Origin: Fratercula arctica
Taxonomy: Eukaryota > Chordata > Aves > Charadriiformes > Alcidae
Length of the DNA: 64,000 nt
Direction: 5' to 3'
Assembly (NCBI GenBank): GCA_947846985.1
Contig: CANTUZ010000001.1
Location: forward strand, 186,208,455 to 186,272,454
In this document: positions 48,154 to 61,300 of the stretch, one piece after another
How the letters are laid out: every line of letters starts with the position of its first letter
Numbering within the stretch: the first letter of the stretch is position 1
Made by a program: the position numbers and the translations under genes
The notes under the pieces: generated by a model
Databases searched by the model: none
The model's input: only the letters and a program-made list of their open reading frames with translations
Told to the model about the DNA's origin: nothing

Positions 48154-49264
48154 AAAAGCTGACTCTTACAGATTTTCCATATACATAGTACATGTATATG
48201 TTAGTTTGGTACGTTCTTCTGTTTTTCTCAATCCTTCAAGGTACCCGTCTTAAGATGTTTAAAAACTGTAATGAGCTAAACGTGCTTGGCTGTGCATACT
48301 CGTGTGCCAAGTGTGAAGCATGATTTGAGTGCACTCTCTGCAAACGTTATGAAGGTAAAAGCTCTTACTAGAGTGCATTTCTACTCACAAGGCAAATAAA
48401 TATATTGACTAAACATTCTCAAAAATGTTTCTGACAGAGCATTACAGAAGTTATCCAATCTTAGCAACTCCAACTGTGTTTTTACATTCTAGGTCTCTGT
48501 TAGTGAAAATGCAAAAGAAACTTTTAAAAAGTAGTCCAAGACAATGTCTGTGTTGACCTACAGAGGACACTTCAGAATGCTGATTTGTTATTTTTGGTAT
48601 CTTATTAGGAGATTATATTCCCAGGAACATTTTTTTTTTTTAATGCAAATATAGTAATAGGGCACTTTCCATTGTCTCTAACTATTTGACGAAGACTTCA
48701 CTTTACCCTCTTACATTTTTACCTTGCCCATTATTCATTTCTTAATGTGTTGCTTATCAGATTTTTTTTAAAGTTAGTTAAACCACTTTAGAAAACATCT
48801 ATCATAAAAAATATTATTTTACAGACTTTTTTACTCAACAGTCTTTTTTTATTTCAGGGATTTCATAGATGCCAGCCATGGCTGATTAGTTCAAAATTTT
48901 GCTATTGGGAAGATAGGCGCTGTAATGCTCAAAGCCATGCTGTTTTAAGTAATTTTGGAATTTATCCAGCAATGTGAGCTTGCTCTTAAAAGGAACCCGT
49001 GTGCAGTCATGTATATATAGTAGTATCTGAAAAGGACTACTTTGACTGATTAAAACCTTCCCCGTGTGGTAGTTGTAGGAGGCTCACAAACACAATTTTT
49101 TCAAACGTGTGAGTGAGTAGATGATAAACACAAATTTATTTATGTTATAAACCTATTTGCTTGTATGCTTAACATGGTTACTGTGGTCATTCTATCAGGG
49201 ATGCTAAATCCTTGTTTCCTACTCAATTTTAATTTGAGTATTAAGTTCTTGACCCCTTGATAGT
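48154..49264. other. Non-coding AT-rich DNA, no gene seen
   Basis: No supported coding frame. A T run lies at about 48630-48641. The sequence is AT-rich and lacks recognisable repeats. Confidence 0.55.
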
Positions 49265-49365
49265 CCTGAGTAACCTGGTCTAATCTCATAGTTGAGCCTG
49301 CTCTGAGCAGCATTGGACTAGAGACCTCCTGGGGTCCCGGCCAGCCCCAGCTATTCTGTGATTCT
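49265..49365 (+). mobile_element. CR1 LINE 3' end fragment
   Basis: AACCTGGTCTAATCTCATAG, CTGCTCTGAGCAGCATTGGA, CTAGAGACCTCCTGGGGTCC and the terminal ATTCTGTGATTCTC match the last part of CR1 in plus orientation. The repeated ATTCT-type tail lies at about 49353-49365. The 5' limit is approximate. Confidence 0.9.
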
Positions 49366-49947
49366 CTGACTGACCGAGTATTGCCCAAAGCTCGTTGACT
49401 TGCTAGCTTAAGAACTTGAGTAATGCTTTAGCACAGACAATATAAGTCTTTTCTTTATGCTCCTTCCTGTTAGATATATGTATTATGTTAACCTGCTAGC
49501 AAGTGGTCTCCATCTTTTCTGAATGGATGGTTTGCAGATTTCTTTCTTCTTTAACATTCCAGACTTTGGTTATCTTTCTCTGTGTTTCATTTTATTTCTC
49601 TAAAGCGAAGTAAGTTGTGTAGCACGAGTGTGATGATGTCGCTTTTTTCTTGTAATGTTTTTATGATCCTCATTGGGGAACTCGACAATTCGTTCAACTC
49701 TGTAAATGACCTAATTGTAGGTAGGCATGTGGGCTTAGGGAAGTCCACTTCTCTATATGTTTACTTATTTCATGTCAGGGAAAAAAAAGTGCAAAAGAGT
49801 GCTGGCATGGTCTTGTAGCTGATGCGTCCTATAAATAATTGTATTAGTTGTGTGGGACTCCATAAATGGATCTCAATAATTTTATTTAACATGAGATTAT
49901 GATACATCTTTTTAAAGGGGCAAGCGTTACTTGGAAAACACAGTCTG
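49366..49947. other. Non-coding DNA between two CR1 fragments
   Basis: No supported coding frame. The frame at 49582-49818 (plus) has no domain. Confidence 0.5.
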
Positions 49948-50180
49948 TAAAGCCAGAAGGGACTTTTGTGATCTCCAGCATAACAGTAGCTATAGAACTT
50001 CCTGAAATAATTTCTATTTGAAGTAGAGCATATCTTTTCTGGGGAAAAAAAAATCAACGCTGTTTTAAAATACTCCTGGTGATGGAGACCCCATGACAGC
50101 CCTTGGTAACTTGCTCCAGTGGTAATTATCCTCACTACTCAAAATTATTTTTGGTCTAAACTTCTCTGACTTCAAATCCC
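49948..50180 (-). mobile_element. Ancient amniote-type CR1 fragment
   Basis: The plus strand carries AGCCAGAAGGGACTTTTGTG, ATCTCCAGCATAACAGTAGC, TAGAACTTCCTGAAATAATT, GTGATGGAGACCCCATGACA, GCCCTTGGTAACTTGCTCCA and GTGGTAATTATCCTCACTAC. In this order they match an old CR1 sub-family known to me from turtles, crocodilians and birds, in minus orientation. It is more diverged than the copy at 32173-32640, consistent with insertion before birds diversified. Confidence 0.8.
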
Positions 50181-53100
50181 TCATTAAAACTCTCCCTTGC
50201 TGTGTTGCCTACAGAAGACGTGACAATGGATGGGCCGCAGATGGGCGGGCTCCTGCCTTTCCTGCTGACCTGTATTGTTTCCTTGTTTCCTCCCACTCTC
50301 CCTCTGAATCCACCTGTTTTGCCTTGTGTCATATGTTTGGGTTTTCAGCTTTCCCATGCAGGGATTACCTGTATGTTGTGTTTATACAGCACGGAGTAGA
50401 GCAGGGTCTTAGTCCCTGGCAGGTGCTCCTTGCCGATGAGCATGTCATGAGGGCATAAAGGATTAAAAGAAGTTTGAGCTATTGTCATCCTACTTTAACA
50501 GCTTTTAAGCCTGTAAAGAACTACTGTAATCTTTGGGTATGAGTTCCTTTGTGGCGAGGACTTCCTGCGTTTCTGCTTTAAGGCCAATAAACATTGGAAT
50601 AACTCGTACTCCTTAGAAAAACAGCTGATCTCAATGGAGGGGGGGGATAAAGAGAGGGAACGCTTCCAGTGATGGAAAACCCTTTGTAGCCCTCTACAGC
50701 CCCACGGCAGCCGCTGCTGTGGTGGTTAGCAATTCAGTGTTTGGTCCTTGTCCCTAAATTCTCATCTGGATTTGCTTACTTCAGCTTTCCAGGATGTTGT
50801 TACACCTTCCTTAGAGAAGGAGAGTAAAACAGTGTTGTTAAGCTTCTGTCCTGTGTTTGGGTACTTACAGGCCGTGGTTAAATTGTCTTATAATCTTCCC
50901 TTTGGTAAAGAGATGTACTTTTTCACTGCCAGGCCTGTTTTCCAGTCATTTAATGATACTTAAAGTGCGCTCTGTGAATCCTCCCCGTTTAAGCAGTGTC
51001 CCATTTGAGTTGTGGCTGTCAGAGTGGTGACGGTTTTGGTAGGAGTGACCCCAGTGTCAAATGCTCCGGTAGCATCACTTCTCAGTTACTTTTCCTTGGT
51101 TATACATCCAGAGATTACTTAGTCATTTGACCATGCTAGTACGTATTTATGGTGGTTAACCAGCGTAACTCTTTCACAGTTACTGTTTCCCAGGAGGGTG
51201 TTCCCCATCCTGTGAACCATTGTTTGATGCTACATGTAGCATACATACACATATTTCTTCTTGCAATGGGCATGTTTTTTCCCAGACAATTTGATAAATG
51301 TCATGTAGATACACTCTGCATGTCATACACTGCTCATTTTTTGCCATTCCTTCATTCTTTGTTTCTTTACTACTGCCCCTCCCCCGATTTCCTGTTCTAC
51401 CAGTATTTGTTATCCCAAATGAGAGATGAGGTGCAAAGGAGCCATGCATTCCACATGTATAATTTCCTTTAACCCCCCTGATTTTGAAGGTGTCTGAGCA
51501 GACACGGAATTGAGTGGAGTAATTGTTGGATTTTATAAAACCATAACTTTGTCTTGGGGAATAAAATTTTTCATTTATGCCTCAACAGCTGCTTGACCTG
51601 TCAGACTAGCTGGTGGAAAAAAACCCAACAAGTGTTCTTCTACCAGGCCTCTGATGACCTTAGGCCAATGGAAGAAAGGGAGTTTTAGATTCAGAAGTCC
51701 ACCAGCAATGCTACAACTTGCCAAAACCTGTCAGTATTTAAATCTGGCAACTGTTTTAGTATTCCCTCTATCAGGGAGGGAGTGCCATGGAAGTGGTATG
51801 GTCTGAAATTTTCATGAAGGCTTCGTTATGAGCTGGGATTTTTGGCTAGTGGCTTGCCCAGCACTGGTGATGATACTGATGTGATTGAAACTGGGAAGGT
51901 TCTCTCTTCCTTGGGTCTTCATTCTCAACTAAACTAATGGTCCTGAGGGTAAGGTAACTGATAGTGCAATGTCCTTATGTTTTTGCTAATTTACATGTCT
52001 TTCCTGTGTTATACCCATCATAACTCATGCATGTTGATACAAACTTCAGGAGCAGCAGTATCATCACATCACTGTCTTCTCTACCTGTCATCTTCTCCAG
52101 GTGGAAGTCTTCTACTCTCCCTCTCCTCAACGTAAATCCTGTCCTCTGCTTAATTTCTCTCTCATGATTTATAAAATAAGGACTCTGGTGCATGCCCTGT
52201 GGGCTGGTACAAGAAATCTGAGATAGGGTGTCCAGTGGAAGAGATGGGAGTGAGAAGAAGGATAAGTGATACGTGGAGTCTGTTTTCTCTCAAAGCTGTT
52301 TCTGAAACCAGTCCTGGCTGGGCTCAGCTCCCAGAGAATGAGAAAGCCCCGCACTGTGCAGTAGAAGGAAAGAAGGATGCAAAATGTTCGGCAAGTCCCA
52401 AGATCACTGATCTCTGGCTGTGGTTCTCATGGGAAGGATTTCTTGAGGATTATGGGGCTGTGGTGGAAAGAAATGAAAGAGAACCAACATTAGACTTGGT
52501 TGACAAGACATGTTATGTGGCACATTTAAAAGCACAGACAACCCAAAGGAGAAGAAAATATAGACAGAAAGGGAAGCAGTCTTCTCTGAAATGGAGCAAG
52601 TATGGAGAGAAGCTTGCTTGTATAATGCTGTGGGTTTTCTTTCCATAGTTAATTGAATTGATAAAACAATATAACAAAAAACTCTCTACCTTCCCCCGTT
52701 ATTTTAGCTGCATCTCAGTTCCTGCGACATTTGGCACAAACTTAAGTAAAACCAATCCTTTATTTTATAAAGTGATTCTCATGTTTATTTTGCAAAAAAG
52801 AAACTGAAGCTTTTTATAGCAGTGATTCTCTTTTCTCTACTTTCTGGTAGAAAAGTAGAGAACATGTTCCGTGGAACAAAAGGAGAAGGAAAACTTTTGA
52901 GAGCTCTTCTTTTGTCTGTTCTTCTTTATTTTGTAGGCCTGTACTCCAAGTAGCTAGTCTTGAAGGGATTTGTAGGAAGCTCTGGAAGGCAAACTGCATT
53001 AGCTGGACGTGCCATTACAGGATTTAGAAGGACAATCCTTAGAGAACTGACACCCATATTAATGCTGATGTTTACTTTGGTTTCTCCATCAGCAGAGCCG

Positions 53101-56100
53101 AGTGAAGCCCCTCTCCAGTGGAAGGTCTGCAGGGTTACCCATTACAGTGCTGAGCCCTTTCAGCAGAAACAGCCACCTTGTATTTCCTCTGCTGCCTGCT
53201 AAGATGGGATTTCCAAACCGTTGTCCCACCTGCGGGTCACAGTTTGCAGATACCCATTTGACAAAGCTGTCCAGCGTTACCATTACAAAACTATCAGTGT
53301 ATTAAAAATTGTGCGGTCAAGGGATACACAAAATGATGTGAATACTAAATACAGATCTAAGAGCTCATTGTATTGCTTCTTTTTGATTAACGACTGCCTC
53401 GTCTAGTTCAAGTGAAGCGGTTGCAGAAACTTCTGTACAGCTTTAATGGAGTGCTTCAGAGCTTGTTTACCAGATCCTGGTTAAAAAGCATATCATTTGA
53501 ACATAAATGATGTCTTGTTATCGTTTTCCACCGTAAGATTTAGTGAACTGCTCAGGATAGCTGACAGAAGTGGTGGATGGCAAGAGAGACATGCTTAGTT
53601 GCCTAATGTGATGGTGTTGTCACACTATGATGTATTGGTCTAAAAATTCTGTAGTGTCTTACACATATGATAGGAAGTAACCTTTAGCATGTCAAATTAA
53701 GGAAAAAAATTAGTCTATAATAACAGTGTTGCAGAAGATTTGTAGGGAGTTTTTTTAATCATGGATATTTCATATTCTCCTTCACACCTAATTCGTCTTG
53801 CTTTCTAAGAATGCTTAATTAATATTGTACTTATGCTAATTTGAAACAATGATGATCGCAGTTCACTGAAATTATGTGTTCTGCTTAATTGAACTTGACC
53901 AACGTTACTTCGAGATGACTCAGAACTGCATATGGTATATTCTATCCATAAAACTTCTTATTTTGAACAGTTTGAGACAAGATCTGCTTATTTTATATTT
54001 CTGTTTCTGTATATTTATGGCACTGAATTTTAAGATAATCTAAAGTGACTTCGTCTGTAGTTCAAAGAGTGCATAAACTTCCTTTACAAATCTCGCCTGT
54101 TTCGGTAGATACTGGTTTCTGATAACATTACATTCCTACAAAAACACATGCGGACCGCTCGTTTCCAAAGCCAGAGTTGGCGCAGTGAGTGGGTTTAGGA
54201 GGAGTTGGGAGCGTGGACTGTGTAGGATTGATGGCAGTGACCTCTCCTGAAGGGGTTTCTGCTTCTTGCCTGCCTTTCTGTCCTCTCTGTTTGCCGGGGC
54301 AGAGGCAAAGCCCGGAGCATCTAGAGAGGAGCTGGGGAAGGGGAGGTTCACTTCCCTGGGGGGAAAGCAGTGTGTAGCCATCCCTCGGTGACTTCTGCAC
54401 CTCTTCAGCCTGAAGGAGAACTGAAACAAAGACAAAAGAGGTCTAGGCTGCAGGCAGAACCATTTTTTTTTGTACAGGCTGCAATTTTTAATGAGATGTT
54501 AAAGGTTAGGTTTATTATTTGGGGGAAAAAGGAGTATTAGGAGTTCTAGGAAAACCATCTTGTATTTAGGAATGGAAACTAATGATTTTGGCCCTCCAGT
54601 AAACCTCCTTTTGGTGCCTGTGTGTGAAATCAAATGACTTTTTCTTGCCATGCAGGTTTGGATAAAACTTTGTTGGTGGAGCTCTGCCCAAATTATGAAG
54701 TCATGTGCCGATGAGGATAATTATTTTACAGAATTTAAAATGTTTGGATTTCAATATGCTGCATATGCCTTTTGATTATGAAATGCAAAAAACGTTATAG
54801 TATTGAAAAAGTTCTTACTAGCAAACATGGAACTTGTATGCTGACTTGTAAAACATATTGAGTTATTAACCAAAAAATGTTAATTCTATAAGTAATTCCA
54901 CTTATTTTCATTTTGAAAAATCTCATTTTTTCAAACTTAAGTAATTTAAAGAAGCATGTTTTAAAAAAAGATTTTACAAGATGGGCTAACAATCTTAAGA
55001 GATTGAAAATATAGGAGACGTGTTTTCCTCTGACTTTTATGTGATCTGTTTTGAGGGCATGGAGAAAGGAACCCTGAACTGCAGATTCCTTAATTCTTAA
55101 TACCAAGACAATAACATATTGCCCAAGAAAGTTCCAAAAATCATGGGGCTTTTCAAGTAAAAGTCTCTACTACCCATGAGAGTAACCTGCAATTTAAAAT
55201 ACCAAAATAATGCAAAATCAGGCCTCCTGTAATGAATTACTTACGTGGTCTAATTTAGCTATATCTTTACTACTGTGGTTGAGTTGAGAGACTATTATAT
55301 TTAACTAGCAGTAGTTCCTAACATGGTAACATCAACAATGATGAGCCAGCATTACTCTTTTTTGAACTGAACGCAGATTGACATTGCTAAGAGTATGCTG
55401 CTCAGCACGTTTGAATTTTGACTTTTTTAAAAATAACATAATGTCTTAAAACTTTGGTGGCTTTGTTTTTCTGAGAGGAATTTTTGCAATTTTCTTTATC
55501 TCTGGCTTCTAAAAGCGGTTTGAATTCAGTAATTTACTTCAAAGTTTTCTGCTGGTTTCCTTTTGAACACGAAAGATTTTATAGTTTTGTGGGAGAGCTT
55601 CCTCTTAGGCCTCGTCATCAAACACCAGTTATGTAACTGAATTTTAAAAATGAAAACAATGTGAGAGAAATGTTCATGTGAAAAAATGAAATGCAGGGGC
55701 AAATAAAATGAAGTAATAAACTGTGAAGTTAAAGCCATATGCTTGTGTGACTTAATGTTCAGTTAATATCTGAAATAAAATTCTGAATAAAAGATCTTGC
55801 TACTGTGAAATGACTAGATATATTCCCTGGTGTGGCATTTCATAGTGTCCTTTACCTACATCCACATGGTAAGCATATTTACACGTTATTGAATACCGTT
55901 TGAGAAATCTGTTTCAAATTTGTATATATCTCCTTTTTAAAGACTTGTGTTTGAGTTATTACTGGTTAAATTTGTATTTTTCTGGTTGATACAGAAATCT
56001 CTTCAGAAGCCTTCTAACAGTGCAACAGTGATTTATCGTTCTTCTTGCCCTATGATCCTGTATTTGCCTCCTGAAGATTGGATTTTTTCTCACCCATGAG

Positions 56101-57063
56101 TGTGTGTAAGATATTCACACCTTGACGATGTTGTCTGGTGGTTCATCATATCTGGATCACCTGTCTTACTCCTGCATTGAGGGAGTACGGGAAAACATGA
56201 TGACTAATTCTCCTTCAAGAACCTACTTAAGTGGTCACAAACTATATTGGGGTTCCCCTTAATAAAGAGGTAGAAGTATGATAAAGGCTGATGCATGGAC
56301 ATTTTGCATGAGAGTGCCCCCATTGAAGTAATTTTAGAGCCAGGCATTCTGCTCCAGCCTACTCTCCTTCTGCCACCAGAAAGACTTGGCAAGAAACAGC
56401 GTGCTCCAGGGAGTGTGGACTTTCTCTGCATCCCTCTTAACTCCTCATCCCTGGAGCTGCTGTATTCAGGAAGGATGAATGTTTGCAATTCAGTGACCAG
56501 AGTCTTTAGACCTTTACTTGAGTGAGGAAGTGAGTCTGTTCATTTGTATCATTGCAGTTTCATCTTGTAAATCAGGTTGTTGGAGGTGATTTTGCCTGTT
56601 TCAGATCTCCTCCTTGTACACGTTGGAAGGCTGCATTCTAATGTCTTCTGAGACACAGGTTGTTGACAGAATATTCTTGCTAATCTCTGTAGCTGTGATA
56701 GAGTCTTGGTTCCAGGCATCTGCCAGGGACCTCATATTAGATGTTTCCTCTTTCTTTAGTTCTTGGACTAGTGAAGTTCCATACTCATGCAAAGCTGTGA
56801 GGGGCACCCCATTCCCACATCATGTCTCCATGTATCCCTAAGAAAGAAGGCTGTATTTTGTCAGGAACAAGATTCCAAATGATTCCCATGCTCTCTTCAG
56901 GCAGCCTGCTCCAGATGGCAATTTGAACAGTTTAAACTATGGTTGAGAACGTAGACAACTGTAGTTACTAACTCTGCCAGGTCGTGGCATAGAGGCAGGC
57001 AGCAGATCTGATGCTGTCCCAGGAGCTTGTGCTTGCCTTCTGCCTTTGTAATGTGTATTTCCA

Positions 57064-57066
<3 letters not shown>
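50181..57066. other. Non-coding DNA, no gene seen
   Basis: This long stretch has no defensible gene. The largest frames (51149-51472 and 52199-52648, plus) show no domain or signal. The latter is lysine- and glutamate-rich and overlaps an opposing frame. The segment 53810-54120 has the balanced, repeat-free look of a possible conserved non-coding element, which is unproven. Other parts are AT-rich with short T and A runs. Confidence 0.5.

Positions 57067-57096
<30 letters not shown>
57067..57096. repeat. T30 homopolymer (possible poly(A) tail on the minus strand)
   Basis: Thirty T without interruption. It may be the poly(A) tail of a minus-strand retroposed sequence lying to its right. However, I see no AATAAA-type signal on the minus strand in the 40 bases next to it and no clear target duplication, so a simple expanded homopolymer is equally possible. 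Confidence 0.7.
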
Positions 57097-57097
<1 letters not shown>

Positions 57098-57752
57098 GTG
57101 GCCAGACCAACAGGTTTTCTGCCACCTTGGTATAACAAAAGATCAGATGCTTGGGTACAAGACATAACCAACAATGACTGTGTGATGCAGCTCACCATGT
57201 ATTGCCACTTCTGTGTCCTTTTTCAGACACCCTTTTCATGAAAGCGTGCCTTATCTGCGCATGGATTTTGCTTTACATCATGGGTGGCTTACAGCCAGTT
57301 GCAGCACACCCCAGCAGAGTGGTTTATACAGAGGTTGTTTCCTGACAAGAGAAAAGGTGTTTTGGCACCCCATTCCTATGTCTGAAATTCAGTATGGATT
57401 TAGGTAGCATTTGTCTGGCTGTTCAGTGGGCGGTCTGTAACTTTTCAGTGTCGTAAGTGCGTATTTTCATATAGTTATAAATCTGTCCATAATTTATTTT
57501 CTTCTCAGATGATAACTGTGTTCATTTCAGGGTCTTTCTGTGTGTCCTGTCTGTAAATCTTGAAGTTTTCATCATGGTGGCGGCAATCATTGCTGTTAAC
57601 TTCTTGTCTCTGTGTGCCTTTTTTCATTTACTTTTACAATTGTTTGCTTGATAAAGGGTGTCACAAAGGTGGAAAACCCTAATCTCTGCAAATGACTCAG
57701 TCTCTTTCGAAGCATCTGTGTTTCAAGGTGAACACTTGAATCAAAAATTATA
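57097..57752. other. Non-coding DNA, no gene seen
   Basis: Immediately right of the T30 run. No supported frame or repeat family. Confidence 0.5.
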
Positions 57753-58330
57753 TTACTGCAAATCCTTGGGATCACTGGAGAAACTATTAACTCTCAATTT
57801 GTGAGAGCTCTTTTGTCTGTGAAAAGATCCTAGTCTGTGCTTTCCTTTTCTGACAATACACTTCCCAGCTAACCTCTGTGATGCCTCATGCCACACATCA
57901 CCTAACACTGTCTCCCCTCTGGATGCTCTCCTGCTTTGTATCCTTTCGGCAGGCTGGCTACTGTTTCTCAAAATATGGGAAACTTTTGCTATGGTGGCAG
58001 TATTAGACCACAGGACAATACTCCTCCAGTTCCTTCCCCAGTCAGATAGCGATGCCTGGCAAATCCTGTTTGGCCTGGGAATCCCGTAGGGTAAATCTCA
58101 TCATCAAAGGGCTGAGGTCTGTGCAGCACCATGAGCCTCACGTTACTTGTTTTGGAACTCACAGTGCCTCTGAAACACATCAACATGAGATTTCCAGGCT
58201 CTGTAGGATGCCTGGTGCTCGAGCAGAAATATGCAACATCTCTATTCCATGAGGGCCCTATACAGTTGGTCCATAGAGAAAAGGATCCGCGGTTCTCCCT
58301 GATCATCCAGATGTCTGTCAGGTCCATCAA
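57753..58330 (-). pseudogene. Unidentified minus-strand open frames, possibly a decayed coding relic
   Basis: Frame 57989-58330 gives 113 codons, ending in a Gly/Leu/Pro-rich stretch (GGVLSCGLILPP). Frame 57753-57971 follows 17 bases further on in another phase, so a frameshift would be needed to read through. I do not recognise either product. The T30 run at 57067 lies downstream on this strand, so a retrocopy is conceivable, but no parent gene comes to mind and frames of this length also arise by chance in 64 kb. Confidence 0.18.
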
Positions 58331-61300
58331 ACAGAGTCGTATTTCTTGAGGATGTGCAGGAGATCTGTTCTGGTTGCCTCATCTGCATCTTTCCAAGGGT
58401 AGGTCAGCCTGGTGCACATCCATCTTACTTCCACACTGGCAGGAGGTGCTCATGCTTCTGCTGGAGATGAGGTGTGGGTGCAGGCTCTCTCTCGGCGCAT
58501 TCTTGGTGCCGTGCTCAGGTGAGCTGTTGGAAGGATTTCATCCAGTCCCCACATTGCTAGGAATTCTGGCAATAAGAAGTCTGAGCTGGGCCCTGTTTCG
58601 TTACAGTTCTCCAGAGTATTTGAGACTGTTACAATGCCTGGATTTTTTTCATGTTTTTGTGGTGAAGACCTGTAAGATACTTGCTGTTTCTCCTAACTGT
58701 TGCCCACAGATTAGTCTGTCTGACTTTTGCCATTTTACCAAAATACTCCCCTGTCACTGTGTGGGTGCTGAAGGCTTCTGAGAGCTTTCTGAGTGTTTTG
58801 TGGGTACTATGTGAGAGTATGACCTTTTGCTTCAGTTATACCAGTCCCTATAAATACTAGAGACGGGTGTTTGACATTTAGTATGTTTGTTACCAGTTCC
58901 AGTGTCCTCTCCCATAGCTCTGTAAAAGCCCATCTGTCACCCGTTTCTGCTCATGCTCGCTGAAAGAGTAAGCCTCTGTTTTCTGCCCTTTTCTTTTCTA
59001 GGTTCATCAAAGGCTTTATTAGGCTGGTTAAGATGTTTGTCCAGGGGCTGTTTTGATTTAAACCTAGCTTTTTTTTGTCCAGTGGTTGGTTTGATTTAAA
59101 ACTAGCCATGCACAGCCCCACGGGACTGCCTTGTAACCTCTTAACTGCCCGCTCGCAGCTCCACCTTTCCGTGAAGGTGCAGGAAGAGTGGGGTAAGTGC
59201 AGATCTGTATTTTCCGTACACATTTTTTTGAAGGCTGGGTATGTGTAGAGGAAAACTTCTACTTTTCTCCGTTTGTGGCTGCATTTTATCTTAATCTCCC
59301 AGTTTTTTGTATTCCCAGATTCAGTACCTGGGTGTACATCTTGGCCCTTTTGGTTTATTAGCATGAGCAAAATGTCTGCCCCCTGTTACTGAAAACATCA
59401 AAGGTTTCTGTACGGTTGCTGCGCTCTGACTGAGTAGAACTTGGTGTCAAGATCTGCAGTGAATGGCCAAAGCAGAATCTTTTAACTTGACTGGGACTTT
59501 TGCACTGTAGCCCAAATAATTGCTGAGTGACCACGTGGAAATCCACATCTTCGTCAGGCATTAGGGGGTGTCTGAGACACTGATGACTGCTGGAGTTGCT
59601 GTTTGCCTGGAAGCCTCTGAGGTCCTCTGCTAGGTAATTTATGATGGAGGCTTAATGGCTTGGTGCCATTCACAGTGTGAGTGTACATGTGGACTGTCAT
59701 TCAACTGAAAAACGTAACGTGTACATACTTTGCTTATTTTTAATAGAATAATTATTCTTATCTTCATTTGGTTTTGCTTGGCTTTCCCATTTCTGTCTAT
59801 GTTCTTTGAAGTTCCTCTGTATTTCTCTGTGGTTGAAAGGGAACTAAAATGCCACCTGGAATACCCTTCTTGCTATTCTCACTCACTCATCATAGAAGTA
59901 GACCCTCTACCAGTCCCGCAAAGAAGAAAATTTCTCTACTCTCAAGCAATAAGGTGTTTCTCAGAGTGTGAAAATACCTGTGGATTACACACCATGAAAA
60001 ATACCAGTGGCTAGTGAGTAACCTTTAGCATTCTCAGAACTATTTTGAAAAACTCTAAAGGCTAGAAGCCGCATAAGCTTTAATTGTAGAGCACAGCACT
60101 GCAGCTCAGGAAGGTGCGGGGTACAGTATGTACCAGCACAATTGCAGCCCAGGGTGTCCTTTGATAATTAACAGTGCTGCCATTTCTAGTGGAATCTCTC
60201 TGTGTGTCAGCATCAGCACCAAAGAGAAGAGAGAAGAAAGAAAATGTACATAGCCCCTGATGAATACTGCTGTGAAAGCAGGATGGCAGCAATAAAGAGC
60301 GTGTGGCAGAACCTCAGTCCTCACCGTCCCTCTCCCCTTTTCTGTATAGGATTGTGCATTTACATGAAGCCTGGAGAAAGAAAGTGGCTACTATTCTTCA
60401 CTAAAAATAGCAAGAGGGTATTTCAGCCAATTAACAGAATGCTGATGTCTGACATGGATGGAGAAAGCGGACTTCTTGAATCCTCCAACAGGAATTAAAT
60501 ATTCTGTCTGTGAAGAGACATCATTTAGTAACAGCTATCTCTGGACCTCATGACTTCTTATTCTCAAATCAATTTGTCCTGCACTACCTTCTGTTCAGCT
60601 GCTGAGTTTGATCTGCTATTGAGAGATGGTATTTGCTGGCTCTTGGTGTTTTTTTCATTGCCACCGTTTTTAGCTGATGGGTTTCTTATGTCAGCATAGG
60701 ACCATTGCCAGTATTGCTCTGAATGTCCTCAAGGAACAAAACACCCTTGGTTTTCTTAGATGTCATTTATTCTTCTTGAAGGCTTGATCCTTAAGGTTAG
60801 GTATAACCTTGGTACTGATGTTACAATGGCAAGTGTTCATCTGACAGTCATCTTCTGTTTGAAATTTAACACTGATTTTTATTTGGATATTATACATTCT
60901 GTTTGTTTAATTGTAAACTGTATACTGTTTCATATGAGAGACTGACTTAAGAAGGTAAATAAATTGATGAAGTGTTATGGTTGAGCATTGAAATATGAGA
61001 GCTTTAAATAGGCAGGCATAGATGTGATAGTTCCACTTGGCAGCCCGATCACAGAGCATACAGTTAAAATATTATGTACTTACTGGGGTATATCGTTATG
61101 CTGTTTCATTAAACATTATGTATGTTTTGCTATCCAGTGAAGATCTTAGCCCAGATTTTTAAAGTATCTGTTAAATTATCTTAAAGAAGCAAAACTAATT
61201 AACAAATCACAGTAACGCCAGAAAGTTATAGACTGAAATTTAAGCAAGCCTAAGTATGTCTTGCTGGATACTGGGAAATCATTGGATGATTACAATAATT

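Noticed and set aside
50195..50399. Possible exon after GTTGCCTACAG at 50203-50213
   Set aside because: The acceptor lies just past a CR1 fragment, and the following frame has no family resemblance and no good donor.
52199..52648. 149-codon plus-strand frame
   Set aside because: No recognisable domain, no family resemblance, and an opposing frame on the minus strand. Its length is within chance for 64 kb in six frames.
58951..59370. 139-codon minus-strand frame
   Set aside because: No motif or domain, and it crosses the 30-base direct repeat at 59039-59106.
60202..60498. 98-codon plus-strand frame with an acceptor-like TTTTCTGTATAG in the middle
   Set aside because: No family match and no donor that would define an exon. 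The acceptor alone is common by chance.
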